This document shows positions 19,286-27,816 of a stretch of DNA of 57,993 bases, one piece after another (position 1 is the first letter of the stretch; every line of letters begins with the position of its first letter). The stretch spans positions 1 through 57,993 of the forward strand of contig JAFMBY010000004.1 in assembly GCA_017858135.1 (NCBI GenBank). Direction: 5' to 3'. The notes under the pieces were generated by a model. That model was not told the DNA's origin. It was given only the letters and a program-made list of their open reading frames with translations, and ran no database searches. The stretch comes from Porticoccaceae bacterium (lineage in GTDB: Bacteria; Pseudomonadota; Gammaproteobacteria; Pseudomonadales; Porticoccaceae). A program made the translations under genes and the position numbers.

Positions 19286-19999
19286 TCAGGCTTGCGCGCT
19301 GTGCCGAGCCTGATTAGCTAGGTAATCTGCAACCATAAGGTCGATAGCGTCCTGCTGATACTCGCGCAGGCCGCTGAGAATTAAGCTCTTAACACCACGT
19401 CCCACCAGTTTGCCACCATCCATAAGGTTAAAGTTAAGCTCGGCATTGCCGCGCTTGCCATCGACCTCGAGACTGGTGCCGGCCAATTCAACACTGGGCT
19501 GCTCTAGTGCCAATGTATCCAACTGCAGTGACATGGACTCATAAATCACCAGCGGCCGCTGCGGATTGATCATGACATTTTTCTCGGCCATCAATGGCAC
19601 AAGGATATGTGGGAAATTCTGTCCGGAAAAAAGCACATAATTTTTAATCAGGGTTTCCAGCACCTGCTGATCCTGCACTTGACTGCCACTACGCGACACT
19701 TGCAGGTAAGCTTTATCACGATTATCGACAATCTCAAATGCATCCGCTGGCGACTCCGGAAAAACCAAGGTTGCATCCGCTGAGACCATGCCAGAAAACT
19801 GAAAGCGCATCTGCTGGCTCAACCCATAACGCTGCAATACCAGTGCAAACAGCAGATCCCCCGGCACGCAAAAACGCTTGCTGTCAGCATCGTGAATCGG
19901 GTTGAAATCATTGCTTATGGTTTTTGCAAAGCGACTGCCCTGCTCCGCACTGATGCTGAGGGTGGACTGATCGAGAGAATAAAACTGCTGTAAAAACAT
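19286..19999 (-). CDS. DUF3581 family protein, possible hotdog-fold
   Basis: About 237 residues from the ATG at 19999 (MFLQQFYSLD). The track ORF begins 37 codons earlier, but a promoter lies inside that extension and family members begin at this Met, so I use the later start. Conserved stretch: FAKTISNDFNPIHDADSKRFCVPGDLLFALVL. The DFNPIHD segment resembles the catalytic Asp/His of MaoC-type hydratases, and the length fits a double hotdog. This suggests acyl-CoA or acyl-ACP binding, but that is inference; the family has no established function that I know. Confidence 0.82.
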   Translation of the reverse strand: MFLQQFYSLDQSTLSISAEQGSRFAKTISNDFNPIHDADSKRFCVPGDLLFALVLQRYGLSQQMRFQFSGMVSADATLVFPESPADAFEIVDNRDKAYLQVSRSGSQVQDQQVLETLIKNYVLFSGQNFPHILVPLMAEKNVMINPQRPLVIYESMSLQLDTLALEQPSVELAGTSLEVDGKRGNAELNFNLMDGGKLVGRGVKSLILSGLREYQQDAIDLMVADYLANQARHSAQA

Positions 20000-20031
20000 A
20001 GGCGGCACACGGCTGGCTGGATAAGGGGCGC

Positions 20032-20059
20032 ATACTAATGAGTTTGCACTCAAGGTCAA
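20032..20059 (-). promoter_or_regulatory. Promoter of the DUF3581 gene
   Basis: On the minus strand TTGACC and TAGTAT are separated by 16 bp, about 33 bp before the ATG at 19999. Its position decides against the longer track ORF. Confidence 0.55.
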
Positions 20060-20155
20060 GTGCTGGCCTTTGCAAGCACAGATTACTCTAATGGTCTCGA
20101 CGATCGCCAAGGCGTTTAACCAGCCACTGGCGACCGTATTTCAATTCAGGCCAGA

Positions 20156-20521
20156 TTAATCCAATTCTGATTCAAACTCTTCAAGCAGATCCAGTGGCTC
20201 CATTTCCTGACCTTCCAGATCCGCTGTCCAGTTGACGCCAACCATCAATACATCGGCGTGCATACCGGGCAACCAATCATCGAGAAACTCTTCCATTTCA
20301 ATCGCCACCGGGGTGTAAATATCCCACTCGCCATTGCACAGCGCCTGAGCAAATTGTTGATTTGACCAGAATGGAATGACGTCGATGGTGTCGTTGTCAG
20401 TTGAACCAACCAGCGCCCAGTTTTCATCCGCGTCCTTCAACCCCCAGACGCAACCTGTTTCTAAACTCTCGACGATCATGCGGTCGAGGTTTTCTTGAAG
20501 ATCATCAGACAGAGGTTCCAT
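20156..20521 (-). CDS. DUF2750 family protein
   Basis: Small acidic cytoplasmic protein of 121 residues (start at the ATG giving MEPLSDDLQ; the track ORF adds five codons). The pattern matches DUF2750: W near the start, VIPFWSNQQFAQ, then PVAIEMEEFLDDWLPGM and a hydrophobic VLMVGVNW followed by an acidic tail. Function unknown. It is transcribed toward DUF3581, 156 bp away, and divergent from the TonB receptor operon. Confidence 0.75.
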   Translation of the reverse strand: MEPLSDDLQENLDRMIVESLETGCVWGLKDADENWALVGSTDNDTIDVIPFWSNQQFAQALCNGEWDIYTPVAIEMEEFLDDWLPGMHADVLMVGVNWTADLEGQEMEPLDLLEEFESELD

Positions 20522-20624
20522 GGCTACAGCTCGCAAGCAAATGAATAAGCGCGCATGGTACTCGGTTTTTCACTTTGCCCCAACTGTAATCTAGGCTCTT
20601 CGTCAGACTGTAAACCTGCTCGCT

Positions 20625-20639
20625 GCGACAATTTGTCAC
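20625..20639. promoter_or_regulatory. Candidate RegA/PrrA binding site
   Basis: GCGACAATTTGTCAC matches the RegA consensus as I recall it (GNGRCRTTNNGNCGC) at 9 of 11 defined positions on either strand. Its core GACAATTTGTC is a perfect odd palindrome. It ends one base before the -35 of the TonB receptor operon, which itself encodes a RegB/RegA pair. Confidence 0.5.
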
Positions 20640-20640
20640 A

Positions 20641-20669
20641 TTGTTTCACGGGGGCCAAATACCTACTAT
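20641..20669 (+). promoter_or_regulatory. Candidate activator-dependent promoter of the TonB receptor-regBA operon
   Basis: TTGTTT (poor -35) and TACTAT are separated by 17 bp; the predicted leader is about 28 nt. The weak -35 with a RegA-like site centred about 44 bp before the predicted start would suit class II activation. Confidence 0.4.
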
Positions 20670-20703
20670 TGCGACCTTATTTAATCACTCTCTGGTTGTA
20701 TCT

Positions 20704-22779
20704 ATGCACGCTAAAACTGTCTTTGCTCTCGGTGCCTTTTTGACGACGTCTGCGCTAGCCGATCGTGGCCAAACTATCGAAGAAGTCACCGTTCAGGCAT
20801 TTCCACTAGCAAGCCAGATCAGCGCTTCTCCGCGCAGTAATCCGCTGCACAGCCCAGACAGTGCCGAACTGCTAAAAAGAATTCCCGGTGCTAACAATAA
20901 TGCCAATGGCGTGGTCACCAGCATCGCCCAGTATCGCGGTATGTATGGCGACAGGGTATCGGTGAAACTTGATCAGGCGCCAACCCTGAGCGGTGGCCCC
21001 AACGCAATGGATTCACCTCTGACCTATGCCCCAGCGGGCCTGCTCCAGGAACTGATTGTCTACCGCGGCATTACCCCGGTTAGTCAGGCACAGGAGAGCA
21101 TTGGCGGCCATGTGCTGGCGCAATTTAATCGCGGAACCTTTGGCCCAGAAGCCAACATTGAAGTCAGCGGCTTTGCTCGCGCTCAGCTAACTGATAATGG
21201 CAGTCAGTCGAACACTGATACTCAGGTGGTTATTGCCAACAACCAACATAAGTTGTCATTCCTCAACGCTCATAACGAGGGTGACAATATTGACGCCGGG
21301 GCAGATAAAACTATCGCCGGCAGTCAGCATCAACGCGATCGTTTTGATCTCGCCTATGGCTGGAAATCAGACTCCACGGAACTGACGCTATTTGCCGGCC
21401 AGCTCGATATTAGCAATAGCGGTACTCCGGCTCTGGCAATGGACATTGTCTCGGTGGAAACCGATCTCGCCGGCCTGATTGTTAACACCGAGATAAACAG
21501 TGCGCGTATCAATATGGCGGTGGCCTGGGCCGATGTCACTCATTCGATGGATAACTTCAGCCTGCGCACTGCCCCGTCTATGACCATGGCTTATCGCAGC
21601 AATCTCGCTACTGCAGACAATCTCTCCTGGAGCCTAGATGTGCAACTTCCACTGGCCTTTGCTGAGTTAAAAATCGGCACCGATGGCAACCTTAGCAGCC
21701 ATGACTCGATAATCAGCAACCCCAATAACGCGATGTTCGAATTGCTTAACTTTAACGACTCTCAGCGCGACATCCTCGGTCTGTTTGCCGAACTCAATAG
21801 CAATGTTGGCGACTGGCAATATCAGGCAGGTATCAGACACAATCGCATCGCGATGGATAGTGGCGAAGTCGCCTCATCCGGGATGATGGCAATGATGGGC
21901 GATGCAGCGAGTATGCTCGCCATGCAGTTTAACCAAGCTGATCGCAAGCTCGATTACAACACCACCGACCTAGTCTTAAAATTTAACCGTACACTCGACC
22001 CTGAGACTGCGATAACCATTGATCTCGGGATTAAAAATCGTGCCCCCTCTTACCAAGAAACCTTTCTCTGGTTACCGCTGCCGATAACCGCCGGTCTGGC
22101 CGATGGACGCAGCTACATTGGCAACCTGGCGCTTAAACATGAAACGGCCAGCGAAATCAGTATTGGACTGAGTAAAAAATCCGACCGCTTTAGCCTTTAT
22201 CCACAGATTTTCTACCGTCAGGTCGACAATTATATTCAGGGGGTCGAGAGCATGAATATGGCAGCTAATATGCTCAGCACCATGATGAGTGGCACAGCAG
22301 CACTGAGCTATGAGAACACCGATGCTGAGATCTATGGCGCCGATGCCAACTGGAGTTATTCCATCAATCAACGTTGGTCAGTGGATGGCGTAGTCAGTTA
22401 TGTGCGCGGCAAGCGCACCGATATTAAAGATAATCTCTACCGTATCGCGCCAGCCAATGCGCGCTTTAGCCTGCGCTATCAATCGCCTCAAGCTGCACTG
22501 CAATTAATCCTCGAATCAGTTCTCTATGCTCGCCAAAAGCATGTCGCCAGCTATAACGATGAAGCTCAATCTAGCGCTTTTAGCATTGTTAATATTGGCG
22601 CTGACTGGTCTTTAACCGAGAACATAAAAATGCGCTCCGGGGTTAAAAATATCTTTGATCGGTTTTATGCCCCTCACTTAAGTGGTCGCAATCGCACTGG
22701 CGACAGCGATATTGCCCTAGGTGCAGCGATACCTGGTCTTGGGCGTGCGGTTTATCTCTCAATGGCAATAGATTTCTAG
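20704..22779 (+). CDS. TonB-dependent outer-membrane receptor, Met-rich, OprC/NosA-like
   Basis: About 691 residues from the ATG at 20704; a short signal peptide ends at SALA/D, followed by TIEEVTVQA as in TonB-box/plug starts. The plug reads RGMYGDRVSVKLDQAP and PNAMDSPLTYAP, close to the copper receptors OprC/NosA, with GGHVLAQFNRG after it; a beta barrel follows and ends in a terminal aromatic (AIDF). Two Met-clusters (MMAMMGDAASMLAM and MNMAANMLSTMM) lie in probable loops and fit copper binding. It lies 13 bp before regB. Copper is an inference. Confidence 0.85.
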   Translation: MHAKTVFALGAFLTTSALADRGQTIEEVTVQAFPLASQISASPRSNPLHSPDSAELLKRIPGANNNANGVVTSIAQYRGMYGDRVSVKLDQAPTLSGGPNAMDSPLTYAPAGLLQELIVYRGITPVSQAQESIGGHVLAQFNRGTFGPEANIEVSGFARAQLTDNGSQSNTDTQVVIANNQHKLSFLNAHNEGDNIDAGADKTIAGSQHQRDRFDLAYGWKSDSTELTLFAGQLDISNSGTPALAMDIVSVETDLAGLIVNTEINSARINMAVAWADVTHSMDNFSLRTAPSMTMAYRSNLATADNLSWSLDVQLPLAFAELKIGTDGNLSSHDSIISNPNNAMFELLNFNDSQRDILGLFAELNSNVGDWQYQAGIRHNRIAMDSGEVASSGMMAMMGDAASMLAMQFNQADRKLDYNTTDLVLKFNRTLDPETAITIDLGIKNRAPSYQETFLWLPLPITAGLADGRSYIGNLALKHETASEISIGLSKKSDRFSLYPQIFYRQVDNYIQGVESMNMAANMLSTMMSGTAALSYENTDAEIYGADANWSYSINQRWSVDGVVSYVRGKRTDIKDNLYRIAPANARFSLRYQSPQAALQLILESVLYARQKHVASYNDEAQSSAFSIVNIGADWSLTENIKMRSGVKNIFDRFYAPHLSGRNRTGDSDIALGAAIPGLGRAVYLSMAIDF

Positions 22780-22792
22780 TACCATTTACCCC

Positions 22793-24058
22793 ATGCAAAA
22801 ATCCCAGGCGAATAACAATAACGCCGCAGTCAGAGAGAATCTTTACGCTCTCAGTTTGATTCGTGGCGTCACCCTGCTGGGCCAGGTAATGGCGCTGCTC
22901 TATTTCACTTGGGTGCAACCGATTGGTCTGCCAGTGGCAGAGATTTCTTTTGTCCTAAGTGTCTATGCCTCGCTGACCGCGGCTATTTGGCTGCGCAGTC
23001 GCCGCTCGGTGCCAATCGGCGATAGCGAGTTTTTTATTCACTTACTCGCCGATATCGCTTTTTTTTCAATACTGTTATTTTTTAGTGGCGGCGCGGGCAA
23101 TCCCTTTGTCTCCTACCTATTAATCCCCATTAGTATCGCCACAATTACGCTGTCGCGGGGTTACAGTATTGCCGTGGCAGTTGTAGCCCTGCTCAGCTAC
23201 AGCCTGTTATTAAAGTACTATGTTGCGATTGTCGCGATTGCACCGGGTCACCATAAGGCGGTGGACAACAGTCTGCATATCCTAGGTATGTGGGTTAATT
23301 TTGCCATCAGCGCAGCAATTATTATTTACTTTATTAGCCGTATGGCCGCAACCCTGAAGCAGCAAGAGCATGAGATTGCCATACGCCGAGATGCCCAGCT
23401 GCGCGACGAACAACTTCTGGCAGTGGGAACTCTGGCCGCCGGGACAGCCCACGAACTCGGCACACCACTGAATACTATGAAGCTAGTTGTCGATGAAATG
23501 CTGTTGGATACAGATAATCAAGTGGATCTGTTGCTGCTTAATCAGCAGATTGAACAGTGTAAAACCACCTTGAAGCAGCTGCATACCACCGCTGAAGAAT
23601 CCCAGTCTAATCAGCTTGAAGCTCAGCCGGTGAAACGGTATTTGGAAAAGGTTCTGGCTCGCTGGCAGCTGATGCGACCACTGCTAAAAACGCGTATTCA
23701 ATTCAACGATACCCCAACTATTAGTGCGGTGTTTCATCCGACCATTACCCAGTCCATTCTCAATCTATTAAACAATGCCGCCGATGCCAGCGAAAAGGTC
23801 GATATCGCGATCAGTTGGAATGCTGAGATGGCGACGATCCGTATTCGCGACTTCGGTGCCGGCCTGAACGCCGACCTATTGGAAACTCTTGGGCAGCCCT
23901 TTGTTACCGACAAGGCAGACGGTCTCGGCTTGGGTCTGTTTTTATCTCAGGCCACCTTAACTCGCTTCGGCGGTTCAGTGAGTTTGCAAAATGCGCCTGA
24001 GGGCGGAACCCTTACCCAGATTACCCTGCCCCTTTTAACCGCAGCTGCAGCATCGTGA
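22793..24058 (+). CDS. regB: Sensor histidine kinase, RegB/PrrB/ActS type
   Basis: 421 residues. About six membrane helices (residues 20-185) include FFSGGAGNPFVSYLLIPI, the GGxxNPF motif of RegB tied to quinone/redox sensing. The H-box is GTLAAGTAHELGTPLN with His 220. A Cys at 256 (EQCKTTLKQL) sits where RegB has its redox-active Cys. N-box LLNNAADAS and glycine-rich ATP-binding boxes follow. It is the middle gene of the operon, with a GTGA overlap to the regulator. The usual partner control is of respiration and energy genes. Confidence 0.9.
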   Translation: MQKSQANNNNAAVRENLYALSLIRGVTLLGQVMALLYFTWVQPIGLPVAEISFVLSVYASLTAAIWLRSRRSVPIGDSEFFIHLLADIAFFSILLFFSGGAGNPFVSYLLIPISIATITLSRGYSIAVAVVALLSYSLLLKYYVAIVAIAPGHHKAVDNSLHILGMWVNFAISAAIIIYFISRMAATLKQQEHEIAIRRDAQLRDEQLLAVGTLAAGTAHELGTPLNTMKLVVDEMLLDTDNQVDLLLLNQQIEQCKTTLKQLHTTAEESQSNQLEAQPVKRYLEKVLARWQLMRPLLKTRIQFNDTPTISAVFHPTITQSILNLLNNAADASEKVDIAISWNAEMATIRIRDFGAGLNADLLETLGQPFVTDKADGLGLGLFLSQATLTRFGGSVSLQNAPEGGTLTQITLPLLTAAAAS

Positions 24059-24582
24059 ATTACCTATTAATCGATGATGATCTAGCCTTTAGCGCGGTGC
24101 TGGCGAGAGTATTGCAACGCCGTGGCGAGCAGACGTTTACCGCCAACAATGGCGAGCAAGCCATTGCTCAAGTTGAGAATGAAATGATTCATCGAGCGGT
24201 TTTGGATTTAAAACTTGAACAGGAATCCGGACTCGCGATCTTGCAGCAACTGCTAGAATGCCAGCCTACTCTAGAGGTGGTCATACTCACCGGCTACTCC
24301 AGTATCTCTACTGCCGTCGAAGCGATCAAGTTAGGTGCCGTTCACTATCTGTGTAAACCTGCCGGCGTGGAAGAGATTATTGCAGCGTTTGAAAAACGTG
24401 CCGGCGGTAACTCGGAAGTACAGCTCCAGGACATGCCGCCTTCGGTGAATCGAGTGGAGTGGGAATATATTCAAAAAGTGCTCAATCAGCATGCGGGTAA
24501 TATTTCTGCCACGGCAAAAACACTCGGCATGCATCGCAGAACGTTGCAGCGGAAGCTACAAAAAAGGCCGGTCAAGAACTGA
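24055..24582 (+). CDS. regA: Response regulator, RegA/PrrA/ActR type
   Basis: 175 residues. Receiver domain with DDD near residue 8, phospho-acceptor Asp 51 (AVLDLKLEQESGL) and Lys in CKPAG. The C-terminal helix-turn-helix WEYIQKVLNQHAGNISATAK plus HRRTLQRKL is the near-invariant RegA DNA-binding region. The GTG start overlaps the regB stop as GTGA. A hairpin that terminates the opposite gene is built into the last codons. The family acts as a global redox regulator; the targets here are unknown apart from the candidate site upstream of the operon. Confidence 0.9.
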   Translation: MNYLLIDDDLAFSAVLARVLQRRGEQTFTANNGEQAIAQVENEMIHRAVLDLKLEQESGLAILQQLLECQPTLEVVILTGYSSISTAVEAIKLGAVHYLCKPAGVEEIIAAFEKRAGGNSEVQLQDMPPSVNRVEWEYIQKVLNQHAGNISATAKTLGMHRRTLQRKLQKRPVKN

Positions 24583-24588
24583 CCGGCC
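24559..24588 (-). terminator. Rho-independent terminator of the minus-strand lipoprotein gene, inside the regA 3' end
   Basis: Perfect 9-bp arms GGCCGGTCA/TGACCGGCC with a 5-nt loop. On the minus strand the stem is followed by six T, so it ends the lipoprotein transcript. The T-run and left arm lie within regA codons and the regA stop is in the stem. Confidence 0.85.
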
Positions 24589-24666
24589 TAAACTAATGAC
24601 TCGAGCTCACTAACATAAGTCGCAACCTGTAGAGACAGATCGAGCCCATATTCTGAACAACAAAGG

Positions 24667-25059
24667 TTAATTCAGCACCCTGTAGCCACGACCCGCTAAA
24701 CAGCGTCGAACTATACGTTCTTGTTCACGGCGCGCGCGTTGATTACCTTTCACACCGCCGACGACGGCACCGGCGCCGGCGCTGCGTTCAGCGCTTTCAT
24801 GGTTACCCAGTACCGCACCAAGAACACCCCCAACTACGGCGCCTGCCACCACACCTTCGGTGGTTTCAGCGCTGACATCAATCTGCCGCGCGTAGTTCTC
24901 GCAGTCAGCAAGATCACCATAATAAGCGTCCATATTGACCCCCTGGGTATCAATAATAACGTTTTTAGGCGCCCCATAGCCGCGATAGCCGTTGGCACAT
25001 CCACTGGTCAGTGCAACCGCAAAGGCCAGTGTTAGTAATGATACGTTGAGTTTTTTCAT
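24667..25059 (-). CDS. Lipoprotein with glycine-zipper domain
   Basis: 130 residues from the ATG at 25059 (MKKLNVSLL); an AAGGGA ribosome binding site lies upstream and the longer track ORF has none. Signal peptide with lipobox LTSGC. After a polar segment, VVAGAVVGGVLGAVLGNHE is a glycine-zipper hairpin as in OmpA-like/SlyB-like lipoproteins. A basic C-terminal tail with a Cys ends the protein. Likely an envelope protein of unknown role. It lies downstream of qmcA-nfeD, about 65 bp away, and has its own terminator. Confidence 0.85.
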   Translation of the reverse strand: MKKLNVSLLTLAFAVALTSGCANGYRGYGAPKNVIIDTQGVNMDAYYGDLADCENYARQIDVSAETTEGVVAGAVVGGVLGAVLGNHESAERSAGAGAVVGGVKGNQRARREQERIVRRCLAGRGYRVLN

Positions 25060-25124
25060 GGTTGATCCCTTCACTGAAAACATTCCTCGTTTAAACGCCA
25101 AATAGATTAGTTGGTTGACCCGTA

Positions 25125-25976
25125 TTACTTAGTATTATTCATAATGCCGCGTACCGCCGCAGGAATATCTGCAGGTAGTACAACAATCTTGGCATTGTCC
25201 GACTGACCCATTTGGCGCATGGCTTCGACATACTTCTCACCGAGCAGATACATGGCTGGCAACTCTTTATCCTGAATCGCGTCACTGACCTTGGTTAGCG
25301 CTGCTTTAGTGGCTTCGGCCAGGACTACCTGAGCTTCAGCATCGCGACGCGATGCTTCGAGACGACCATCCGCTGTCAGAATAGCCGCGGTTTTGTCACC
25401 ATCGGCACGGGTGACCGTGGCGCGGCGCTGGCGTTCTGCGGCGGCCTGCTCTTCCATCGCCGCCTGCATGGTGCCCGAGGGATTAATATCCTGAATTTCA
25501 ACGGTCTTCAGAGTAATACCCCAGTCGGCGATATCATCGGAAATCGATGCTTTGAGCGTCGCCTTAATCTTATCGCGCGAAGACAGGGCATCGTCCAGCT
25601 TCATCTCGCCGACAATCGAACGCAGTGAAGTCTGCACCAGTGTGCGGATAGCCAGTTCATAATCTTCGACGCCATAAACCGCTTTCTCCGGCGCGACAAT
25701 ATTGATATAGGCGACCGCGTTGGCGACAATCACTACGTTGTCGAGAGTAATTACTTCCTGCGAGGGAATATCCAAAACAATATCTTTGGTCGTGACCTTA
25801 TACGCGACATTGTCGATATAGGGGACGATGATATTGAGCCCCGGCTTCAGTGAAGTGTGATATTTACCCAGTCGCTGCACGACCCATTTAGACCCCTGCG
25901 GAACCAGTCGAATTCCCTTTAGCAGGGTAATCAGTACCAGCAACAATAAAGCGACGACTACAATTGGACCTTCCAT
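25125..25976 (-). CDS. qmcA: SPFH/Band 7 membrane protease-associated protein (QmcA-like)
   Basis: Stomatin-type protein of 283 residues anchored by one N-terminal helix (VVALLLLVLITLL). The SPFH domain follows with VPQGSKWVVQRLGKYH and the heptad-rich segment AMEEQAAAERQRRATVTRADG. Such proteins form large membrane rings and pair with NfeD; nfeD is the next gene upstream, 58 bp away. The qmcA name follows the E. coli qmcA-ybbK pair. Confidence 0.9.
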   Translation of the reverse strand: MEGPIVVVALLLLVLITLLKGIRLVPQGSKWVVQRLGKYHTSLKPGLNIIVPYIDNVAYKVTTKDIVLDIPSQEVITLDNVVIVANAVAYINIVAPEKAVYGVEDYELAIRTLVQTSLRSIVGEMKLDDALSSRDKIKATLKASISDDIADWGITLKTVEIQDINPSGTMQAAMEEQAAAERQRRATVTRADGDKTAAILTADGRLEASRRDAEAQVVLAEATKAALTKVSDAIQDKELPAMYLLGEKYVEAMRQMGQSDNAKIVVLPADIPAAVRGIMNNTK

Positions 25977-26034
25977 TATATTTACTCCCTCGAAGAGTTA
26001 AGCAACAGCCACTGAGGCTGACTGCTCATTTAGG

Positions 26035-26487
26035 TTAATTTAATTTAACTACGATCAATGTGTTGCCAGAAATCTCTTTAATAAAAACCCTATCACCAAT
26101 CCTCACATCGTCATCGGAAATAAAATCCCATTCATCATCACCCAGTACCGGCGTCGTAAAACGCACCTGGCCGCGACTGTGTTCGGTAGGCGCTTTTATC
26201 ACTTGCCCCGCTTCCCCTATGGCGGCATCGCGGCTGATCCCAGCACTGGTTCTGTCGGTCATCTTCGGCTTCAAGTATTTAAACCAGAGGGCAGTAAAGG
26301 CCACTGATGAGACAGTCCAGATAAGGATCTGCGCAGTAAAGCTAAGTGTTACTAACGTCATTAACAGCCCCACCACAATGGCGCCCAACCCAAACCAGAA
26401 GATGGTAAAGCTGGGAATAAAGATCTCCCCAGCCACCAGAAGCATACCCAGCACCAACCAGTGCCAATACAAAAGTTCAAAATCCAT
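26035..26487 (-). CDS. NfeD family membrane protein (YbbK-like)
   Basis: 150-residue short NfeD without the serine-protease part. Two to three membrane helices (residues 8-75), then a small C-terminal OB-fold domain (GEAGQVIKAPTEHSRGQVRF to GNTLIVVKL). It partners the SPFH protein encoded next to it, in the same direction. Confidence 0.88.
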   Translation of the reverse strand: MDFELLYWHWLVLGMLLVAGEIFIPSFTIFWFGLGAIVVGLLMTLVTLSFTAQILIWTVSSVAFTALWFKYLKPKMTDRTSAGISRDAAIGEAGQVIKAPTEHSRGQVRFTTPVLGDDEWDFISDDDVRIGDRVFIKEISGNTLIVVKLN

Positions 26488-26521
26488 AGCTTTTCCTCGA
26501 TAACCTTTTCTTAATATTATC

Positions 26522-27007
26522 TCAATTGCCGGTTTTCACAGCAGTGCGCTGTAGGGTCATCAATATAGCATCTTCACGACCAAAGGTTGTCTTATAGTAA
26601 TCTCGCCGGCGGCCCACCTCAATAAATCCATAGTTGAGGTAGAGCCGAATCGCGGCATAATTGGAGACTCTAACCTCCAGCAAAACTGATTCGATTCTAT
26701 CCGCAAGCGACTGCAAACCAGAGTTGAGCATTTGAGAGCCCAAGCCATGTCCCTGATGCTGAGGATCGATGGCGATATTAAGCAGTTCGGTCTGATCGAA
26801 TACGCTCGCCAAAATCATATAGCCCAGCACCACATTATCGTCCGCGTTGCGCTGGCAAATAACCACACATTGATGTTGTTCAAGACTTTGCTGAAACTGC
26901 CTGTTAGTCCAGGGAGCTGATGTCACTGCGCCTTCAATTGCCGCCACCTGCTCGATATCATCAGAGCGCATTGGCCGAATAAGTCTATTGTTGACGTCGA
27001 TTATCAA
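26522..27007 (-). CDS. rimI: Ribosomal protein S18-alanine N-acetyltransferase
   Basis: GNAT acetyltransferase of 161 residues that acetylates the N-terminal Ala of S18 (RpsR, also encoded in this window). The acetyl-CoA loop QHQGHGLGSQML and the C-terminal RLYLNYGFIEVGRRRDYY are typical of RimI. The track start is TTG; a later ATG (MRSDD) would remove 12 residues including the IRP motif. It lies 30 bp downstream of holD, as in pseudomonads. Confidence 0.9.
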   Translation of the reverse strand: MIIDVNNRLIRPMRSDDIEQVAAIEGAVTSAPWTNRQFQQSLEQHQCVVICQRNADDNVVLGYMILASVFDQTELLNIAIDPQHQGHGLGSQMLNSGLQSLADRIESVLLEVRVSNYAAIRLYLNYGFIEVGRRRDYYKTTFGREDAILMTLQRTAVKTGN

Positions 27008-27037
27008 GAGTCGTTCACCGTCAGCTCGACTGCGCCA

Positions 27038-27802
27038 CTAAGAGGATGCTGGTGCAAGAGAAATCGACTTCAGCACCTGCCATGCACTGGCTTTATGTTG
27101 CCCATTGTCGATCATACTTTTCAGTGAGGGCACCAGCAACGCAGTTGTTTCAGCGCTTAGCGACAAATGGCTCTGACTGGCTTGCTCGGTGCGCTGTTGC
27201 GGGCTCAGTAGCCAGTCGGCTGCAGCGTCTCCCATCAGCAGAACAAACTTAACTGGCCGGTTGTTTAATTTTGCCTGCAGCAAGGTCGAGAGAAACTCAC
27301 GCACTTCACTCTCATCACCTTCGGCATTGGGATAGGGAGGCCACTCAACCAGCTCCATCTGCGGCAGAAATTTAATCTCACAACCGAGTGCATTTAAGAT
27401 ATTTGTCAGTAGTTGCATTTCATCAGCGTCGGCAAGGGCACCTTCAACAGCGCTGCAAACCAACACCTCGGCACTGGGCTGCCAGAGAGCAAATTTAACC
27501 TCGACCTGCGCAGCAGCGATCTCCACTGTTGGCGTTGAAGCAACAACAGTTGGCCTGACGGAAGGGTCTGACGAATCGGAACGCACGGCCTTTTTGTTAG
27601 CCGCCGGCGCATCAAAGTTGAGATTGATCCGTGCAGCCACATCGACGCTTTGGCGATCGACAGTAGTTTCCACGGCAGGTTGATCGAACTCTACCGCAGG
27701 CTCATGAACCACCGCAACAGAGTCTCTCGGCACGTATTGCACGATGCCGAGAGTCTTTAGGTAGTATGCCTGCTGGCTCTGCTCCACCGAACGTTGATCC
27801 AT
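27038..27802 (-). CDS. holD: DNA polymerase III psi subunit-like protein
   Basis: 254 residues. The N-terminal segment QQAYYLKTLGIVQYVPRD matches the chi-binding start of psi (LQQLGITQW in E. coli). A variable linker of about 90 residues follows, then a C-terminal domain (ALGCEIKFLPQMELVEWPPYP and KFVLLMGDAAADWLL) like the uracil-glycosylase-like fold of long pseudomonad psi proteins. Its partner chi (holC) is at 48.4 kb. It lies 14 bp after leuA and 30 bp before rimI, so it is probably cotranscribed with both. Confidence 0.8.
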   Translation of the reverse strand: MDQRSVEQSQQAYYLKTLGIVQYVPRDSVAVVHEPAVEFDQPAVETTVDRQSVDVAARINLNFDAPAANKKAVRSDSSDPSVRPTVVASTPTVEIAAAQVEVKFALWQPSAEVLVCSAVEGALADADEMQLLTNILNALGCEIKFLPQMELVEWPPYPNAEGDESEVREFLSTLLQAKLNNRPVKFVLLMGDAAADWLLSPQQRTEQASQSHLSLSAETTALLVPSLKSMIDNGQHKASAWQVLKSISLAPASS

Positions 27803-27816
27803 TAGCCTTTACTCAT

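Noticed and set aside
20000-20110. N-terminal extension of the DUF3581 ORF
   Set aside because: It contains a good promoter (TTGACC-16-TAGTAT) and does not resemble the family start, which is the Met at 19999.
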